DNA of 64,000 nucleotides from Variovorax paradoxus (GCF_018614875.1 NZ_JAGGNW010000011.1:868001-932000), one strand, 5' to 3'. Positions 27,739-36,853 are shown, numbered from the stretch's first letter. The notes: a model not told the origin generated them from the letters alone. A program made the numbers and translations.

Positions 27739-28797
27739 CTATCGACGCCCGTCCCGTCGCCCCACGCAGGCGGCCAGCGCCTCGACATCGAGTTGATAGC
27801 AGCCCTGCTGCCGATGCACCGCGAAGCCCAACTGCCGATTGATCGCAAGGATGGGCGCGTTGACTTCCGCGTTGTACGTGACCACGGTCTGCAGTGCGGG
27901 ATGCCGCATGCGTACGCATTCGAGCATTGCCGCCTTCACGCCCTTGGCAAGCGATTGGCCGCGCCACGCGCGGGCCACGCCGGTCAGGCGCTGATGCAGG
28001 CGATCGGGGAAGCGGGCGTCCCACTGGGCCTCGCACATCGCGGCGAGTTCATCGTCGGCGTCGACGAGCAGCACCAGAAAATGCTCGCCGCCGCTGCGGT
28101 CGAGTTCGCCGTACCAGTCTGCATAGCCCTCCAGCTGGTAGCGTGCGGGCGGCAGTTCGAGCGCGCCGAGCGGGATGTCGTTGAACAGCGCCGAGAAAGG
28201 CGCCATCAGGCTGGCGAGCCGTTCCATCGGCGTGCGGCCGGCATGGACTTCCCAGCGCAGGCCGCTGCGGGCCGGGCCTTCGGTGGCCTGCGCCTTCCAG
28301 CGGGCGAGCATGTCCCGGTCGAGACTGTCGACCTGCATGCGGTTCTCGACCACGCGGTGCTTCAGGACCGCACCCGTCGCCACCAGAAAGGCATGGCCTT
28401 CGGGCAAATGAGTGTTCATCGTCGCGAGGGTCTTGCCGTGTTCGCGCATGAAGGACAACAGCGGCTGCAGCAGCCGGCTGGCAATACCGCGGCGGCGGTG
28501 CGCGCGCAGCACGCCGAGCCAGACGTCGACATGCGGCGCGAATTCTTCGCTGCCCGGTGTTCCCGGGCGGCGCGCCCAGAGCATCAGGTTGCCCGCGAGT
28601 TCACCACCGTCGAGCGCAATGAAGCGCCATGCATCGTGAAAGGGCATGGGGCGGCGCGCACTGTGCTCGAAGTCGGCATCGCCAAGCTGGGGTTCTCCTG
28701 GATGACTTTCTTCGTCGCGAACGCGGCGGTAGCGGTGATAGCGCGCCCACTCCGAAGCGCTGGCCGTGTGGACGTCGAAGCCCTGGATTTCGATCAT
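27739..28797 (-). CDS. GNAT-family acetyltransferase with two domains
   Basis: 352 residues from ATG at 28795-28797, chosen because AGGGAG lies 9 bases ahead; ATG at 28806 touches that site. Two tandem GNAT folds: the first (1-180) has the acetyl-CoA loop RRRGIASRLL, and the second (190-352) ends with GQSLAKGVKAAML, VVTYNAEVNAPILAINRQLGF, of the mycothiol synthase-like arrangement. Substrate unknown. Divergent from the CusF-like gene. Confidence 0.85.
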   Translation of the reverse strand: MIEIQGFDVHTASASEWARYHRYRRVRDEESHPGEPQLGDADFEHSARRPMPFHDAWRFIALDGGELAGNLMLWARRPGTPGSEEFAPHVDVWLGVLRAHRRRGIASRLLQPLLSFMREHGKTLATMNTHLPEGHAFLVATGAVLKHRVVENRMQVDSLDRDMLARWKAQATEGPARSGLRWEVHAGRTPMERLASLMAPFSALFNDIPLGALELPPARYQLEGYADWYGELDRSGGEHFLVLLVDADDELAAMCEAQWDARFPDRLHQRLTGVARAWRGQSLAKGVKAAMLECVRMRHPALQTVVTYNAEVNAPILAINRQLGFAVHRQQGCYQLDVEALAACVGRRDGRR

Positions 28798-28931
28798 TGC
28801 CGCCATCTCCCTGAAACGGACGGCGATTGTGCGAGGCGAAACCTTTGGCATTGCCAAAGGTCGCTCGTTCCACAATGGACGGCCTCGGCGGCACCCGCCG
28901 AGCGCGCGATCAATCCGACGAGGAACTGCGC

Positions 28932-29300
28932 ATGCCGATTTCGCTGTCACGCCACCTGTCCATCGCCTGCATCGGCTTGGCGCTGGCCGCAGCCGCCACC
29001 GCGCAGAACACCGGCCCTGCGTCGGACGAACGGGCCGGGGAGGCGCAGCCGGTCTTCACGCGCGCGCGCTTCGTCTCCGCCCATGAGGAAAGCGGCGGCA
29101 AGCCCTACGTGCGGCTCACGCTGCTGCCGCGGGCCAAGCTCCCGTTCACAACGCAGACCTTCCGGCTGGCCGACCGCAGGCTGCTGGCCGACATACAGGA
29201 AGGCTCGCCGGTCGAATTCGTCTCGCGGCGCATCGATGGCGAGAACACGGTGGTGGCGATCCGCGCCGTGGCGGAGTGCAAGCGCTTGCAGAAGTGCTGA
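28932..29300 (+). CDS. Small exported protein with CusF-like fold, metal ligands absent
   Basis: 122 residues from ATG at 28932 (GAGGA 8 bases upstream). A signal peptide (1-28) is followed by about 85 residues. The segment LTLLPRAKLPFTTQTFRLAD and ADIQEGSPVEFVSRR aligns by eye with the CusF small OB-fold, but the copper ligands (His, Trp and the two Mets) are replaced by non-ligands. Two C-terminal cysteines (ECKRLQKC) could be a new site. The role is unknown; CusF-like family assignment is inference. Confidence 0.6.
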   Translation: MPISLSRHLSIACIGLALAAAATAQNTGPASDERAGEAQPVFTRARFVSAHEESGGKPYVRLTLLPRAKLPFTTQTFRLADRRLLADIQEGSPVEFVSRRIDGENTVVAIRAVAECKRLQKC

Positions 29301-29333
29301 GGCAGTTGCCGAAACTGCAGCGCCCCGCCCGCC

Positions 29334-30536
29334 TCACCAATTGACTTCGCGCTCCGGCGTGGCCGAGATGTGGTGGATCGACAGGTCGGCACCGTCGTAT
29401 TCCTCTTCCTGCGTGAGGCGCAGCCCCATCGTCGCCTTGAGTGCGCCGTACACCGCAGCCCCTGCCAGTGCGGCCCATGCCACGCCCATCGCCGTGCCGA
29501 TGAGCTGCGCCCACACGTTCACCCCGCCGATGCCGCCCAGCGCCTGGGTGCCGAAGATGCCGGCCGCGATGCCGCCCCAGGTGCCGCACAGGCCATGCAG
29601 CGGCCACACGCCGAGCACGTCGTCGATCTTCCATTTGTTCTGCGTGAGCGTGAACATGAAGACGAAGATCGCGCCAGCCACGCCGCCCACCACCAGCGCG
29701 CCCAGCGGATGCATCAGGTCGGAGCCGGCGCACACGGCCACCAGCCCGGCGAGGGGACCGTTGTAGACGAAGCCGGGGTCGTTCTTCCCCAGGGCCAGCG
29801 CCACCAGCGTGCCGCCCACCATCGCCATCAGCGAATTGACGGCCACGAGGCCGGAGATCTTGTCGATGCTCTGTGCGCTCATCACGTTGAAGCCGAACCA
29901 GCCCACGCACAGCACCCAGGCGCCGAGCGCAAGAAAAGGAATGTTCGAGGGCGGATGCGCGCTCAGCGAGCCGTCGCCGCGGTAGCGGTTGCGGCGCGCG
30001 CCGAGCAGCAGCACGGCCGGCAGCGCGAGCCAGCCGCCCACCGCGTGCACCACCACCGAGCCCGCGAAGTCATGGAACTCGTGGCCCGCGGCCGAGGCGA
30101 TCCAGCCCTGGATGCCGAAGGCCTTGTTCCAGGCAATGCCCTCGTACAGCGGATAGACAAAGCCCACGATGACCGCGGTGGCGATCAGCTGCGGCCAGAA
30201 CCTGGCGCGCTCGGCAATGCCGCCCGAAATGATGGCGGGAATGGCCGCTGCAAAGGTGAGCAGGAAGAAGAACTTGACGAGCTCGTAGCCGCTCCTGGCC
30301 GCAAGCTCGGTCGCGCCCACGAAGAAGTGGGTGCCGTAGGCCACCCCATAGCCCACCAGAAAGTACACGATGGTCGAGACCGAGAAGTCGACCAGGATCT
30401 TGACCAGCGCATTGACCTGGTTCTTCTTGCGCACGGTGCCCAGTTCCAGAAAGGCGAAACCGGCATGCATGGCCAGCACCATGATCGCGCCGAGAAGGAT
30501 GAACAGCGCGTCTGCGCCCTGTTTGAGTGCGTCCAT
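29334..30536 (-). CDS. amt: Ammonium transporter, Amt family
   Basis: 400 residues with 11 hydrophobic helices. MHAGFAFLELGTVRKKN near the start and later LALPAVLLLGARRNR and FQGW-like runs match Amt proteins; the twin-His pore signature is present as GSVVVHAVGGW and later GLCGTWGGI. It conducts ammonium or ammonia into the cell. No glnK gene accompanies it, unlike the common arrangement. A sigma-54 promoter lies about 70 bases before the ATG, so NtrC control under nitrogen limitation is expected. Confidence 0.93.
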   Translation of the reverse strand: MDALKQGADALFILLGAIMVLAMHAGFAFLELGTVRKKNQVNALVKILVDFSVSTIVYFLVGYGVAYGTHFFVGATELAARSGYELVKFFFLLTFAAAIPAIISGGIAERARFWPQLIATAVIVGFVYPLYEGIAWNKAFGIQGWIASAAGHEFHDFAGSVVVHAVGGWLALPAVLLLGARRNRYRGDGSLSAHPPSNIPFLALGAWVLCVGWFGFNVMSAQSIDKISGLVAVNSLMAMVGGTLVALALGKNDPGFVYNGPLAGLVAVCAGSDLMHPLGALVVGGVAGAIFVFMFTLTQNKWKIDDVLGVWPLHGLCGTWGGIAAGIFGTQALGGIGGVNVWAQLIGTAMGVAWAALAGAAVYGALKATMGLRLTQEEEYDGADLSIHHISATPEREVNW

Positions 30537-30607
30537 GGAAGCTTCTTGCAGTTTTTGGTTTGAATTGGTGCACGCACCCGAATTGCTCCGGGGCCGCGGC
30601 GCAAGAA

Positions 30608-30623
30608 AGCAAAAATGGTGCCT
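30608..30623 (-). promoter_or_regulatory. Sigma-54 (-24/-12) promoter of amt
   Basis: On the minus strand the sequence AGGCACCATTTTTGCT matches the -24/-12 consensus TGGCAC-N5-TTGCW, with GG and GC separated by exactly ten bases. It sits 71 bases before the amt ATG. NtrC sites were not convincingly found. Confidence 0.75.
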
Positions 30624-30713
30624 AAAGGCTCTTCTATGGTGCGCGACGGTCCATAAAGGGGCTCCATCACTTCGAACCGCACCGGAAGAGGACGCCCCGA
30701 GGTTCTCGGCAGA

Positions 30714-31616
30714 TCAGCTCGCTCCGGCGCGCAGGGCCTCGCGATAACGGCGGCTGCAGGGCACCGTGGTGCCGTCGTGCATGTGCAGCCGGGCATCGCC
30801 GCCGTCGAGCGGCTCGATCTCCTTGATGCGCCCCAGGTGGACCGCGTGGCTTCGGTGCACGCGCACGAAATGCGCGGGGTCGAGCTGGCTCAGAAAATCG
30901 GTGAGCGTGGCGCGCAGCAGGTAGTCGTGGCCGTTGACGTGCAGGCCGACGTAATTGCCCTCGGCCTGGAGCCAGTCGATGTCGCTGGCGGCAATCAGAA
31001 ATTCGCGCCGCAGCTTGCGCACCAGGAAGCGTTCGGGGCGCGCGGGCGGCGATGCGGCCCGAGGGGCTTCGCCAGGCTCGGCGGTCGCCGCCGCCGCCTC
31101 GGGCTGATCGAGCACGCGTGCCTCACCCTGCAGCCGCAGCATGAAGACCCCGTAGGCCCAGATGCCGAACACCATCGCCAGGTAGGCGCGCACGTCCTTC
31201 AGGTATTCGTAGCCCCAGCGGCCGATCCAGCCCGCGAAGTCGTAGCGCTCCCCCATCGCGGCATAGACCATCGCGCGCAGCGCGAACATCGCGGCCACGT
31301 GCACCACGCTGAAGACGACGCTGGCGGCCAGGTGCCACCCCAGGTAGCGCAGCAGATGGCTGCGCGCCAGCGGCGACAGCCGGCGCTGAATGGCCACCAC
31401 GGCCGGCACCAGCGCCAGCAGCACAAGGTGGCTCGACACCTCCCAGGTGACGATCTCCCAGGCGGCGCGGGGCACCGCGCGGTCGCGCGCGTCGACCAGC
31501 GCCACGGTGGTGTTGAACACCGCCTGCAGCGCCATGAAGACGATCCAGAAGCCCACCTCCACGCGGCGGCGGATGGGCTCGTAGCGCTCGTACAGGTTCT
31601 TTCGGGAATCTCCCAT
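30714..31616 (-). CDS. Membrane protein with C-terminal LytTR DNA-binding domain
   Basis: 300 residues from the ATG at 31614-31616. Four membrane helices in the first 190 residues (for example VGFWIVFMALQAVF and LGWHLAASVVFSVVHVAAM), an Ala/Pro linker, then a LytTR domain (about 198-300) with FLVRKLRREFLIAASDIDWLQAE, YLLRATLTDFLSQL and FVRVHRSHAVHLG. There is no kinase or receiver, so it is a one-component, membrane-bound regulator. Divergent from the acyltransferase at 31727, which is the obvious target candidate. Confidence 0.88.
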   Translation of the reverse strand: MGDSRKNLYERYEPIRRRVEVGFWIVFMALQAVFNTTVALVDARDRAVPRAAWEIVTWEVSSHLVLLALVPAVVAIQRRLSPLARSHLLRYLGWHLAASVVFSVVHVAAMFALRAMVYAAMGERYDFAGWIGRWGYEYLKDVRAYLAMVFGIWAYGVFMLRLQGEARVLDQPEAAAATAEPGEAPRAASPPARPERFLVRKLRREFLIAASDIDWLQAEGNYVGLHVNGHDYLLRATLTDFLSQLDPAHFVRVHRSHAVHLGRIKEIEPLDGGDARLHMHDGTTVPCSRRYREALRAGAS

Positions 31617-31726
31617 GCCCGGGATTCTCGCGATCCGCGCGCGGGGCGGGCGAATTTCGTCCCCGCAGGCCACCGCTCGTCACAAAAGGCCCGCGGTCCG
31701 TCCCCTGGGCAGTCCGCGCGCGGCGC

Positions 31727-32989
31727 ATGGACGCAAGCATCGCGCTGATGAACACACCCCCTGCCACCCTGCCCGACCGGCGGCACGACATCGACGCGCT
31801 GCGCGCGCTGGCCTTCCTGCTGGTCATCGTGTACCACGTGGCGATGTACTACGTGGCCGACTGGCCCTGGCACCTCAAGAGCCCGCATGCGGCCGAATGG
31901 CTGCAATGGCCGATGCGCATGCTCAACCTCTGGCGCATGGACCTGGTGTTCCTGATCTCGGGCGTGTCGCTGGGGTTCCTGAGCCGCAACCAAGGCACCT
32001 GGAGCCTGCTGCGCAGCCGCGGCATGCGTCTGATGCTGCCGCTGGCCTTCGGCATGGCGGTGGTCGTGCCTTACCAGGCCTACGCGCAGGGCGTGGCCAA
32101 CGGGCTGGTGGCGCCGGGTTTCGGCGCCTTCCTGCTGCGCTACCTGTCGATGGCCGAGCCGTGGCCGAAGCGGGCCTTCGACGGCGCGGAATTCGGCATC
32201 ACCTGGAACCACCTGTGGTACCTGCCCTACCTGTTCACCTACACGGCACTTATCGCGCTGACGCTGCCGCTGTGGAAATCGCCGGCAGGCCAGTGGATGC
32301 GCCGCCGTTTCAACGGGCTGCGCGGCTGGAAGCTGCTGTTGCTGCCGGCGCTTCCGCTGCTGGTGTGGACGATGCTGCTGGCCCGGCACTTTCCGCCCAC
32401 GCACAACCTGATCCGTGACTTTCACCTGCACAGCATCTACTTCACCGTGTTCCTCTACGGCTACTGGATGGGCGTGGACACGGGCGTGTGGCGCGAACTG
32501 GAACGCCTGCGGCGGGTGTCGCTGGCGCTGGCAGCGGCGGCGATCACCACCTTCATCGTGCTGCGGCTCGGCGCCAAGGGCCCGCCCTCCGGCGTTCCGA
32601 CGGACATCCTGCGCATGCTCTACCTGTGGCTGGCGGTCACCACCATCCTGGGCCACGGCCATCGCCACCTGAACCGGCCATGGCCCTGGCTGCGCTGGGC
32701 CAACGAGTCGGTGTACCCGTGGTATGTGCTGCACCAGACGCTGATCATCGCCGGCGTCGCGCTGCTCGCTCCCTTTGCTTGGGGTCCGGTGCTGGAGCCG
32801 GCCTTGCTGCTGGCGCTGACCATCGTCGGCTGCTGGGCGCTCACCGACGGGCTGGTCCGCCGCTTCAACTGGCTGCGGCCGCTGTTCGGGCTCAAGCCCC
32901 GGCGCGCCGGCAGCAAGGCCGAAGTCACTTCACCGACGGAGCCTCTTCCACCGGAACCAGAATGGCACTCCCCGTCGCCACGAGCTTGA
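31727..32989 (+). CDS. Acyltransferase 3 (OpgC/OafA-like) membrane protein
   Basis: 420 residues with about ten membrane helices and no obvious soluble domain. The first helix carries the RRHDIDALRALAFLLVIVYH signature, with the catalytic His, of acyltransferase 3 family proteins; FLISGVSLGFLSRN and WNHLWYLPYLF follow. Such enzymes acylate glycans, LPS or osmoregulated glucans in the inner membrane. No ribosome site precedes the ATG at 31727 or the in-frame ATG at 31748. The last 65 bases overlap the convergent thioesterase gene. Confidence 0.88.
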   Translation: MDASIALMNTPPATLPDRRHDIDALRALAFLLVIVYHVAMYYVADWPWHLKSPHAAEWLQWPMRMLNLWRMDLVFLISGVSLGFLSRNQGTWSLLRSRGMRLMLPLAFGMAVVVPYQAYAQGVANGLVAPGFGAFLLRYLSMAEPWPKRAFDGAEFGITWNHLWYLPYLFTYTALIALTLPLWKSPAGQWMRRRFNGLRGWKLLLLPALPLLVWTMLLARHFPPTHNLIRDFHLHSIYFTVFLYGYWMGVDTGVWRELERLRRVSLALAAAAITTFIVLRLGAKGPPSGVPTDILRMLYLWLAVTTILGHGHRHLNRPWPWLRWANESVYPWYVLHQTLIIAGVALLAPFAWGPVLEPALLLALTIVGCWALTDGLVRRFNWLRPLFGLKPRRAGSKAEVTSPTEPLPPEPEWHSPSPRA

Positions 32990-33344
32990 GGCTGTCGCCG
33001 TCGCCCTGGCCATAGAGCTCGGCGGTCGCAAACACCTGCTTGCGGCCGGCCTTCACCACCTTGCCGCGCGCGATGAAGGCATGCCCCAGCGCGGGCGACA
33101 GGCAGTTCACCGAGAAGTGCGAGGCCAGCACCCGGCCAGCCACGGTGGCGGCCGCGAAGCCGCAGGCCGTGTCGAGCATGGCGCCGATGAGCCCCGCGTG
33201 CAGGAAACCGGCGTACTGGCCCATGTCTTTCTCGCGCCATTCCATGCGCAGTTCGGCTTCGCCGGCGGCGGCGCGGGTGACTTCGAAGCCGGCCCAGCGA
33301 TTGAAGGCGGCGAGCTTGTTGATGGCCTGGATGGTGTCGAGCAT
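32925..33344 (-). CDS. PaaI-family hotdog thioesterase
   Basis: 139 residues. Hotdog fold with GFLHAGLIGAMLDTACGFAA (HGG-like central helix, Asp in MLDTACG) and LASHFSVNCLSPA. Such enzymes hydrolyse acyl-CoA thioesters. GGAGGTTCTCC precedes the ATG at 33344 on the minus strand. Its 3' end lies antisense to the acyltransferase's last 65 bases. Confidence 0.88.
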   Translation of the reverse strand: MLDTIQAINKLAAFNRWAGFEVTRAAAGEAELRMEWREKDMGQYAGFLHAGLIGAMLDTACGFAAATVAGRVLASHFSVNCLSPALGHAFIARGKVVKAGRKQVFATAELYGQGDGDSLKLVATGSAILVPVEEAPSVK

Positions 33345-33567
33345 GGAGAACCTCCTTGGAGCGGAAATGCGTGGACGGGAGCGGGCGAATCACTCTACGA
33401 AGCGCAGCCGGCATGCATCGTCGCGCGCGTGACCGACAACGCCGCTGCGGTTGCATTGGCGACAGCGCGCCTGCCTTCGCAAATTTTCTTGCGACGCCCT
33501 GACCCCGTTGGACGCCCCCGGCCGTATGAGTGGAGACAAGCCATCCATCCACTTCCGAAGGTTCTCC

Positions 33568-35208
33568 ATGAAAGCACCCTCCACCGCCTTTCTTCTCCGT
33601 GCCACCTTTGTCGCCGCCGCCTGGCTGGCGGCGAGCGCCGGCGTCCACGCGCAAGCCGCAGCCGACAACTCGCGCATCACCCAGGTCAAGGTCTACCCCG
33701 GCAGCGCCACGGTGGAGCGCGTGGCGCGGGTCGCGGCCGGCAGCCGGTCGGTCACCTTCGCCTGCCTGCCAGCGGGCCTCGACGTGCAGAGCCTGCAGGT
33801 ATCGGCCGGCGCATCGGTGCGCCTGGGCGAGACCTCGGTGCTCAGCGAGCCGCGCGAACTTTCGTCGCGCTGCGCCACCAGCGCGCTCGACGGCCGCATC
33901 CGCGAACTCGAGGACCAGAAGGCCGCGCTGCAGGCCGAGAACGATGCCCTGGGCATGGTGACTGGCTATCTCAAGGGCCTCTCCGGCGGCAGCGGCGAAT
34001 CAGCCCAGGGCGCCCACGCGCCGATGGACGCGCGCAACCTCGCCGCCATGGCCGAGGCGATGCGCCGCACCGGGCAGGACTCGCTGCTGAAGCAGCACCA
34101 GATCCAGCGCAGGCAGGCCGACATCGACCGCCAGCTCAACCCGCTGCTGGCCGAACGCAAGCGCTCGCAAGGCCACGGTGCGCAGGTGACGGCCGTGACC
34201 GTGAAGCTGGCCGCCAGCACCGATGCCGACGTGAAGCTGAGCTACCAGGTCAACGGCCCCGGCTGGACGCCCAGCTATCGCGCGCTGCTCGACACCGCCA
34301 CGCGCAAGGTTCGCATCGAACGCCAGGCGCTGGTGGCGCAGGCCACGGGCGAAGACTGGCGCGGTGTGAAGCTGGTGCTCTCCACCGGCCAGCCGCGCCG
34401 CGAAACCACGGGCCGCACGCCCACCGCGTGGCGCATCGGCATCGAGCCGCCGCCGCGCGCCCAGGCGAACAAGAGCGCCGACCAGGCTGGCATGGCCGCG
34501 ATGATGGCGGCACCGGCGCCCATGGCATCCGCCGACCGGCGCGCCATGGCCGAGGCGGCAGAGCCGCTCTTCGACGTGAACGTGTTCGACAGCAGCTTTG
34601 CCACCGAATTCATCGTGCCCCAGAGCATCGACGTGCCCTCCAGCGGCCAGCGCGTGACGCTGGCGCTGGGCCAGCATGAAGACACGGCGAAGCTCGCCGC
34701 GCGCACCAGCCCGCACGTGGACGCCAGCGCCTTCCTGGTCGCCGAACTCGCGCAGCCGGCGGGCGTCTGGCCGAGCGGGCCGATGCAGCTCTACCGGGAC
34801 GGCAACTTCGTCGGCGGCGGGCGATGGAATGCGCCGAGCGACGCAAGGCTCACGCTCTCCTTCGGCCGCGACGAGCTGGTGCGGGTGCAGGCCGAGCCCG
34901 AGAGCGACAGCCAGGGCACAGGCGGTTTTGCCGGCTCGCGCGCCGAACGCAAGGTGCAGCGCGCCTACGTGGTGGAGAACCGCCACCGCACGCCGATCGC
35001 GGTGCAGGTGCTCGAAGCGGCCCCCGTCTCGGTCGACGAACAGGTGCGCGTGGCTGCGCAGTTCTCGCCGCAACCCGGCGAACTGGCCTGGAACAAGCAG
35101 CCCGGACTCGCGATGTGGAGCTTCGACCTAGAGGCCGGCAAGACCGCGCGCGTCGCGGCCGACTACACCATCGGCTACCCGAAGGACGCGCGCCTGCAGA
35201 TGCGCTGA
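33568..35208 (+). CDS. DUF4139/DUF4140 exported protein
   Basis: 546 residues with signal peptide (about 1-30, ending VHAQA; GAAGG at the 5' side of the ATG). N-terminal DUF4140 (about 35-130) and a coiled segment (130-205, LKQHQIQRRQADIDRQLN) precede the larger DUF4139 beta-sandwich (from about 210, VKLSYQVNGPGWTPSYRALLD) as in the MuiA-like family. A flexible Ala/Met region (about 300-320) interrupts it. Role unknown, envelope-located. The 223 bases before it hold no other gene. Confidence 0.85.
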   Translation: MKAPSTAFLLRATFVAAAWLAASAGVHAQAAADNSRITQVKVYPGSATVERVARVAAGSRSVTFACLPAGLDVQSLQVSAGASVRLGETSVLSEPRELSSRCATSALDGRIRELEDQKAALQAENDALGMVTGYLKGLSGGSGESAQGAHAPMDARNLAAMAEAMRRTGQDSLLKQHQIQRRQADIDRQLNPLLAERKRSQGHGAQVTAVTVKLAASTDADVKLSYQVNGPGWTPSYRALLDTATRKVRIERQALVAQATGEDWRGVKLVLSTGQPRRETTGRTPTAWRIGIEPPPRAQANKSADQAGMAAMMAAPAPMASADRRAMAEAAEPLFDVNVFDSSFATEFIVPQSIDVPSSGQRVTLALGQHEDTAKLAARTSPHVDASAFLVAELAQPAGVWPSGPMQLYRDGNFVGGGRWNAPSDARLTLSFGRDELVRVQAEPESDSQGTGGFAGSRAERKVQRAYVVENRHRTPIAVQVLEAAPVSVDEQVRVAAQFSPQPGELAWNKQPGLAMWSFDLEAGKTARVAADYTIGYPKDARLQMR

Positions 35209-35224
35209 CCCGCAGGCGGCGGCG

Positions 35225-35674
35225 TCAGTGTGCCTTCGGCGCCCGCGCCTTGCGGCCGGCACTGGCGCAGGCCGCGCACACGCCATGCAGCGTCACTTCA
35301 TGGCTCTTCACCTGGAAGCCCTTGGGCACCAGGTCGGTCATGGGCCCGGGGCATGCATGCAGCATGAAAACCTGCCCGCAGCTGTTGCAGTGAAAGTAGT
35401 GATGGTGGTGGTCGGCCTCTTGGCCATCGTGCTGCGAATGGCGATGCGCATCGGACTTGCAGGTCACTTCGTAGCGCGCCGGCTCGCCCGGCAGTTCGAC
35501 CTTGGCGATCTCGCCATCGGCCAGCAGCATGGAAACCTGGCGGTACACGGTGGAGAGGCTGATCTCGGGCACGATGGCGCGGGCGCGCTCGAGGATTTCC
35601 GGCGCGGTCAGTACCAGGCCGGCGTCGCTGAAGGCCGAGAAGACAGCGTTGCGCTGGCGCGTGAGGCGTTGCAT
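35225..35674 (-). CDS. Fur-family transcriptional regulator, His-rich
   Basis: 149 residues. N-terminal winged helix with LTAPEILERARAI and ISLSTVYRQVSML (DNA-recognition helix). A His-rich linker/dimer region (HRHSQHDGQEADHHHHYFH) and two CxxC pairs (CNSC, CAAC near the end) form the structural and regulatory metal sites. Metal identity is unclear; the extra histidines are more than in Fur. The ATG at 35672-35674 has no ribosome site; a TATCAT -10 box lies six bases upstream. Confidence 0.88.
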   Translation of the reverse strand: MQRLTRQRNAVFSAFSDAGLVLTAPEILERARAIVPEISLSTVYRQVSMLLADGEIAKVELPGEPARYEVTCKSDAHRHSQHDGQEADHHHHYFHCNSCGQVFMLHACPGPMTDLVPKGFQVKSHEVTLHGVCAACASAGRKARAPKAH

Positions 35675-35680
35675 GTTTCG

Positions 35681-35686
35681 ATGATA
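35681..35686 (-). promoter_or_regulatory. Candidate -10 box of a leaderless Fur-family gene
   Basis: TATCAT on the minus strand ends six bases before the ATG of the Fur-family gene at 35674, with no ribosome binding site, so the mRNA would start at or very near the A of ATG. Confidence 0.45.
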
Positions 35687-35720
35687 GTGGGCGGTCGGAT
35701 TCCGGCGGGGCCAGTTCCGG

Positions 35721-36701
35721 TCAGTCCGGCCGAGGCCCCGCTCCCTCGGCCGGCTCGGCGGGCCCGGCCACCGGCTTGCCCTTCTTTCCGCGCGCCGCCT
35801 TCTTCGCCGCACGCTCGGCATCGATGCGCTGTCCCTCGGCCAGCCACTGCCCGAACTCTTCGGGCGTTTCGAGCGTGACGCGCCCGAGGCTGCCTGCCCG
35901 GAACTCGTGCATCACGATCTCGGCCGCCTTCTGCAGGTTGACGCGGCCCTTGCCCAGCAGCGCGCCGCGCTTGCGGCCGACGGCGTCGAGCACTTCCTCG
36001 TCCTTCATGGCCGCGATGGCGGCGGCGTCGTGCTCGGCCAGCTTGAAGCGCGCGGTGATGCCCGCCGCGTAATGCGTCTTCAGGTAGTTGAGCAGCTCCA
36101 GCGCCACTTCCTCCTCGTCGAAGGCATTGCGCCCCACGGCGCCGCTGGCCGCCAGGTTGTAGCCGCTCTTCGGCACCACGATGCGCGGCCACAGCATGCC
36201 GGGCGTGTCCCACAGGTAGAAGTCGTCGGCCAGCGTGATGCGCTGCTCCAGCTTGGTGATGCCGGCCTCGTCGCCGGTCTTGGCCTTGCGGCTGCCGGTG
36301 AGCGTGTTGATGAGGGTCGACTTGCCGACATTGGGAATGCCGCAGATCAGCACGCGCATCGGCTTGGCCATGCCGCCGCGGTTGGGCGAGAGTTCGCGGC
36401 AGGCGCGCACGATGGCCTGCGCGGGCGTGGCCTGGCTCGCGTCGAGCGCAATGGCGCGCGTGGCCGGCAGCGCGTTGTAGTGCGCGAGCCAGAGCGCGGT
36501 GCGCTCGGGGTCGGCCAGGTCCTGCTTGTTGAGCACCTTGAGCGTGGGCCGGCCGGCCGTGAGTTCGGCCAGCATCGGATTGGCGCTGGAGCCCGGCAGC
36601 CGCGCATCGAGCAGCTCGATGACCACGTCGATGTCCTTCACCCGCTCGGTGATGGCCTTCTGGGTCGTGTACATGTGCCCGGGGAACCACTGGATCGCCA
36701 T
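35721..36701 (-). CDS. ylqF: Ribosome-assembly GTPase YlqF/RbgA
   Basis: 326 residues. The G motifs are in the circular order of the YlqF family: G4 LNKQDLADP first (about 61-69), then G1 GIPNVGKSTL and G3 WDTPGM. The N-terminal WFPGHMYTTQK is the conserved start. A C-terminal helical domain with a long Lys/Ala/Glu tail (AKKAARGKKG) contacts RNA. RbgA promotes late 50S assembly. Located between the Fur gene and a secreted BamE-like protein. Confidence 0.93.
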   Translation of the reverse strand: MAIQWFPGHMYTTQKAITERVKDIDVVIELLDARLPGSSANPMLAELTAGRPTLKVLNKQDLADPERTALWLAHYNALPATRAIALDASQATPAQAIVRACRELSPNRGGMAKPMRVLICGIPNVGKSTLINTLTGSRKAKTGDEAGITKLEQRITLADDFYLWDTPGMLWPRIVVPKSGYNLAASGAVGRNAFDEEEVALELLNYLKTHYAAGITARFKLAEHDAAAIAAMKDEEVLDAVGRKRGALLGKGRVNLQKAAEIVMHEFRAGSLGRVTLETPEEFGQWLAEGQRIDAERAAKKAARGKKGKPVAGPAEPAEGAGPRPD

Positions 36702-36853
36702 CGATGGATGTTCTTTCTTTCGCTCTGTGGGGGAAGGGTCGGCCTGAAGGCCGGGTGCGCATTGTGGACCGGGAATATGCGCCAGATCATGCCGCTACGC
36801 TTTCGGTAGCCGCGCACGCCCATTTTGCCTGCGCTCCGGCGCGCTTCGGCCTC

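Noticed and set aside
30567..30585. GGTGC/GCACC palindrome as an NtrC site before amt
   Set aside because: It lies downstream of the -12 element, in the leader, where an activator site is unlikely to function.
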